Shown piece after piece: positions 15,519-16,304 of a stretch of 16,304 nucleotides of DNA. The position numbers and the translations under genes are program-made. Each line of letters begins with the position of its first letter. Position 1 is the first letter of the stretch. The DNA comes from Caryophanales bacterium UBA4100 (GTDB lineage Bacteria > Bacillota > Bacilli > Paenibacillales > UBA4045): contig DFXU01000010.1 in assembly GCA_002383285.1 (NCBI GenBank), positions 1-16,304 on the forward strand, written 5' to 3'. Under the pieces are notes generated by a model. The model was not told the origin of the DNA. It made no database searches and saw only the letters and a program-made list of their open reading frames with translations.

Positions 15519-15534
15519 TGTGACATTTAGCACA
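15519..15534. promoter_or_regulatory. Fnr/Crp-like palindrome upstream of the HAF-repeat gene
   Basis: The plus strand reads TGTGA-CATTTA-GCACA, 9 of 10 matches to TGTGA-N6-TCACA. The nearest -10-like hexamer, TATAGT at 15489-15494, would place it at about -44.5, which fits poorly with activation. No convincing promoter was identified for this gene. The rest of the 227-nt gap (15463-15689) holds only the upstream gene's terminator. Confidence 0.3.
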
Positions 15535-15634
15535 CTGCTATAAAGATATATGAACCAGTACTATATTACTAGTAAAATTCTAACAAATAATGGGTACACT
15601 TGTTACTTTTGACCCATTTATTTAACATAATTAA

Positions 15635-15675
15635 ACAAGGCAACCTCGGATTACATAAATCGCGGGTCACCTTGT
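15635..15675 (-). terminator. Terminator after the partial glycoside-hydrolase-like gene
   Basis: Arms 15635-15645 and 15665-15675 form an 11-bp stem in minus-strand RNA, including two G-U pairs that would be C-A mismatches in plus-strand RNA. A short T-rich tail (TTTAATTATG) follows. It begins 14 nt after the stop codon, which supports termination of the minus-strand gene. Confidence 0.6.
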
Positions 15676-15689
15676 CATAATTAAGCATA

Positions 15690-16304
15690 TTATTCCAATA
15701 CTATCAACTCATGATTACTTAACGAGGCGATCTTAACAGTAACCCAAGAATCTATGATTTCAAGTTTCGCCTCTGTATGCTTAACTCTCATACGCACACG
15801 ATTAGGAACGAAATCTTCAACTTTTATCGATATCTTAATCGGGCCTACGGGCAGAAACTCTTCCAGGAAGCCCGGAGTTTGATTAGCCCCACTAAGATTT
15901 ACTAGATGAATGATCACTCTTTCATTCTGACGATATATTTTGCAATCTAGATAACCCGGACCCTCTACCTTCAATGGAATGGTGTCGGCGGCAGTCCACT
16001 TCACTGCATTGGATAGGAGATCACCGAGATCTGGAATGTGGGTGCGTCCATAACAACGATCCACATCCCCAGCAAAGTAGAATAGACGCCCTCCTGAAGG
16101 ATGTTCTCCGGCAAGCATAACAGGAATGTCAGTATATGGCTCTCGTATCCAGCTGAATTCCGGCGGGTAGATAGGGAACCCCGGAATGTAGGTGGTCACA
16201 CTGTGCATTCGTTCACTGGTTAGCACACGATGCACCTTGCCACCGAATGTAAGCGGCTTCGAGAATACCGATATTCTTCCATTCGGTGGCAAGGTGCATC
16301 GTGT
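15690..16304 (-). CDS. C-terminal part of a putative glycoside hydrolase-like protein (5' end outside window)
   Basis: An open frame runs from the window edge to TAA at 15690-15692, giving 204 codons without a supported start; the TTG at 16292 has no ribosome binding site. Recognisable features are a YIPGFPIYPPEFSW segment, GGRLFYFAGDVDRCYGR, a following DLGDLLSNAVKW helix, then a beta-rich tail (IIHLVNLSG). These resemble the C-terminal region of large putative glycosyl hydrolases with a beta-galactosidase-like trimerisation domain. The catalytic domain would lie outside the window, so substrate and activity cannot be stated. The first 25 bases of the visible frame are the exact reverse complement of a stretch 55 bases further into the gene, so the outermost residues are suspect. 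Confidence 0.6.
   Translation of the reverse strand, partial: TRCTLPPNGRISVFSKPLTFGGKVHRVLTSERMHSVTTYIPGFPIYPPEFSWIREPYTDIPVMLAGEHPSGGRLFYFAGDVDRCYGRTHIPDLGDLLSNAVKWTAADTIPLKVEGPGYLDCKIYRQNERVIIHLVNLSGANQTPGFLEEFLPVGPIKISIKVEDFVPNRVRMRVKHTEAKLEIIDSWVTVKIASLSNHELIVLE
16225..16304. repeat. 25-bp perfect inverted repeat at the window edge
   Basis: Bases 16225-16249 and 16280-16304 are exact reverse complements separated by 30 bases, and the second arm ends at the last base of the window. A nested 6-bp repeat, AGAATA/TATTCT around CCGA, lies at 16262-16277. It is inside a coding frame, which is unusual for a terminator or operator, and may be a fold-back assembly artefact. Confidence 0.9.

Overview
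The window reads like part of a facultatively anaerobic, low-to-mid GC Firmicute, most likely Paenibacillaceae. The grounds are strong Shine-Dalgarno sites, frequent GTG/TTG starts, Fur- and Fnr-type operators of the Bacillus kind, Dps, FeoAB with a Cys-rich partner, and Ig-like domains of a type common in Paenibacillus secreted proteins. This assignment is inference from style and gene content. Every gene I can support lies on the minus strand, so the biological order runs from high to low coordinates.

Right end (16304 to about 13620): the 3' part of a gene resembling the C-terminal region of large putative glycoside hydrolases with a beta-galactosidase-type trimerisation domain. It is followed by a terminator, a secreted protein built of seven HAF-like repeats plus two Ig-like domains, and another terminator. 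A 25-bp perfect inverted repeat ends exactly at the window edge and may be an artefact.

Middle (about 13620 to 10556): an iron block. It holds dps, a strong terminator, then feoA, feoB and a 54-aa Cys-rich FeoB-associated membrane protein too short for routine ORF calling. The feo promoter carries both a Fur box and an Fnr-type palindrome.

Left two thirds (10504 to 1): one long operon, hydE, fused porGD, fused porAB, hydC, hydB, hydA, hydG, hydF (hydF is cut by the window start). Gaps are 10 to about 50 nt and hydC/hydB overlap by 4 nt. It encodes a trimeric NADH/ferredoxin-type [FeFe] hydrogenase (HydABC), all three H-cluster maturases (HydE, HydF, HydG) and a two-polypeptide pyruvate:ferredoxin oxidoreductase. 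The inferred job is fermentative H2 production: the oxidoreductase decarboxylates pyruvate and reduces ferredoxin, and HydABC combines ferredoxin and NADH electrons to make H2.

The most interesting layer is regulatory. Palindromes matching TGTGA-N6-TCACA/T at 8 to 9 of 10 positions lie in five intergenic gaps. Those before hydE, feoA and dps sit 41.5 to 42.5 bp upstream of the start point predicted from a plausible -10, as expected for activation by a Crp/Fnr-family protein. Iron import, iron storage and an iron-rich hydrogenase/pyruvate oxidoreductase operon may therefore form one oxygen-responsive unit. A further palindrome between hydE and porGD resembles a Rex (NADH-sensing) operator at least as well as an Fnr site. 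No gap without a gene exceeds 300 bases, and I saw no rRNA, tRNA, CRISPR array or insertion sequence.
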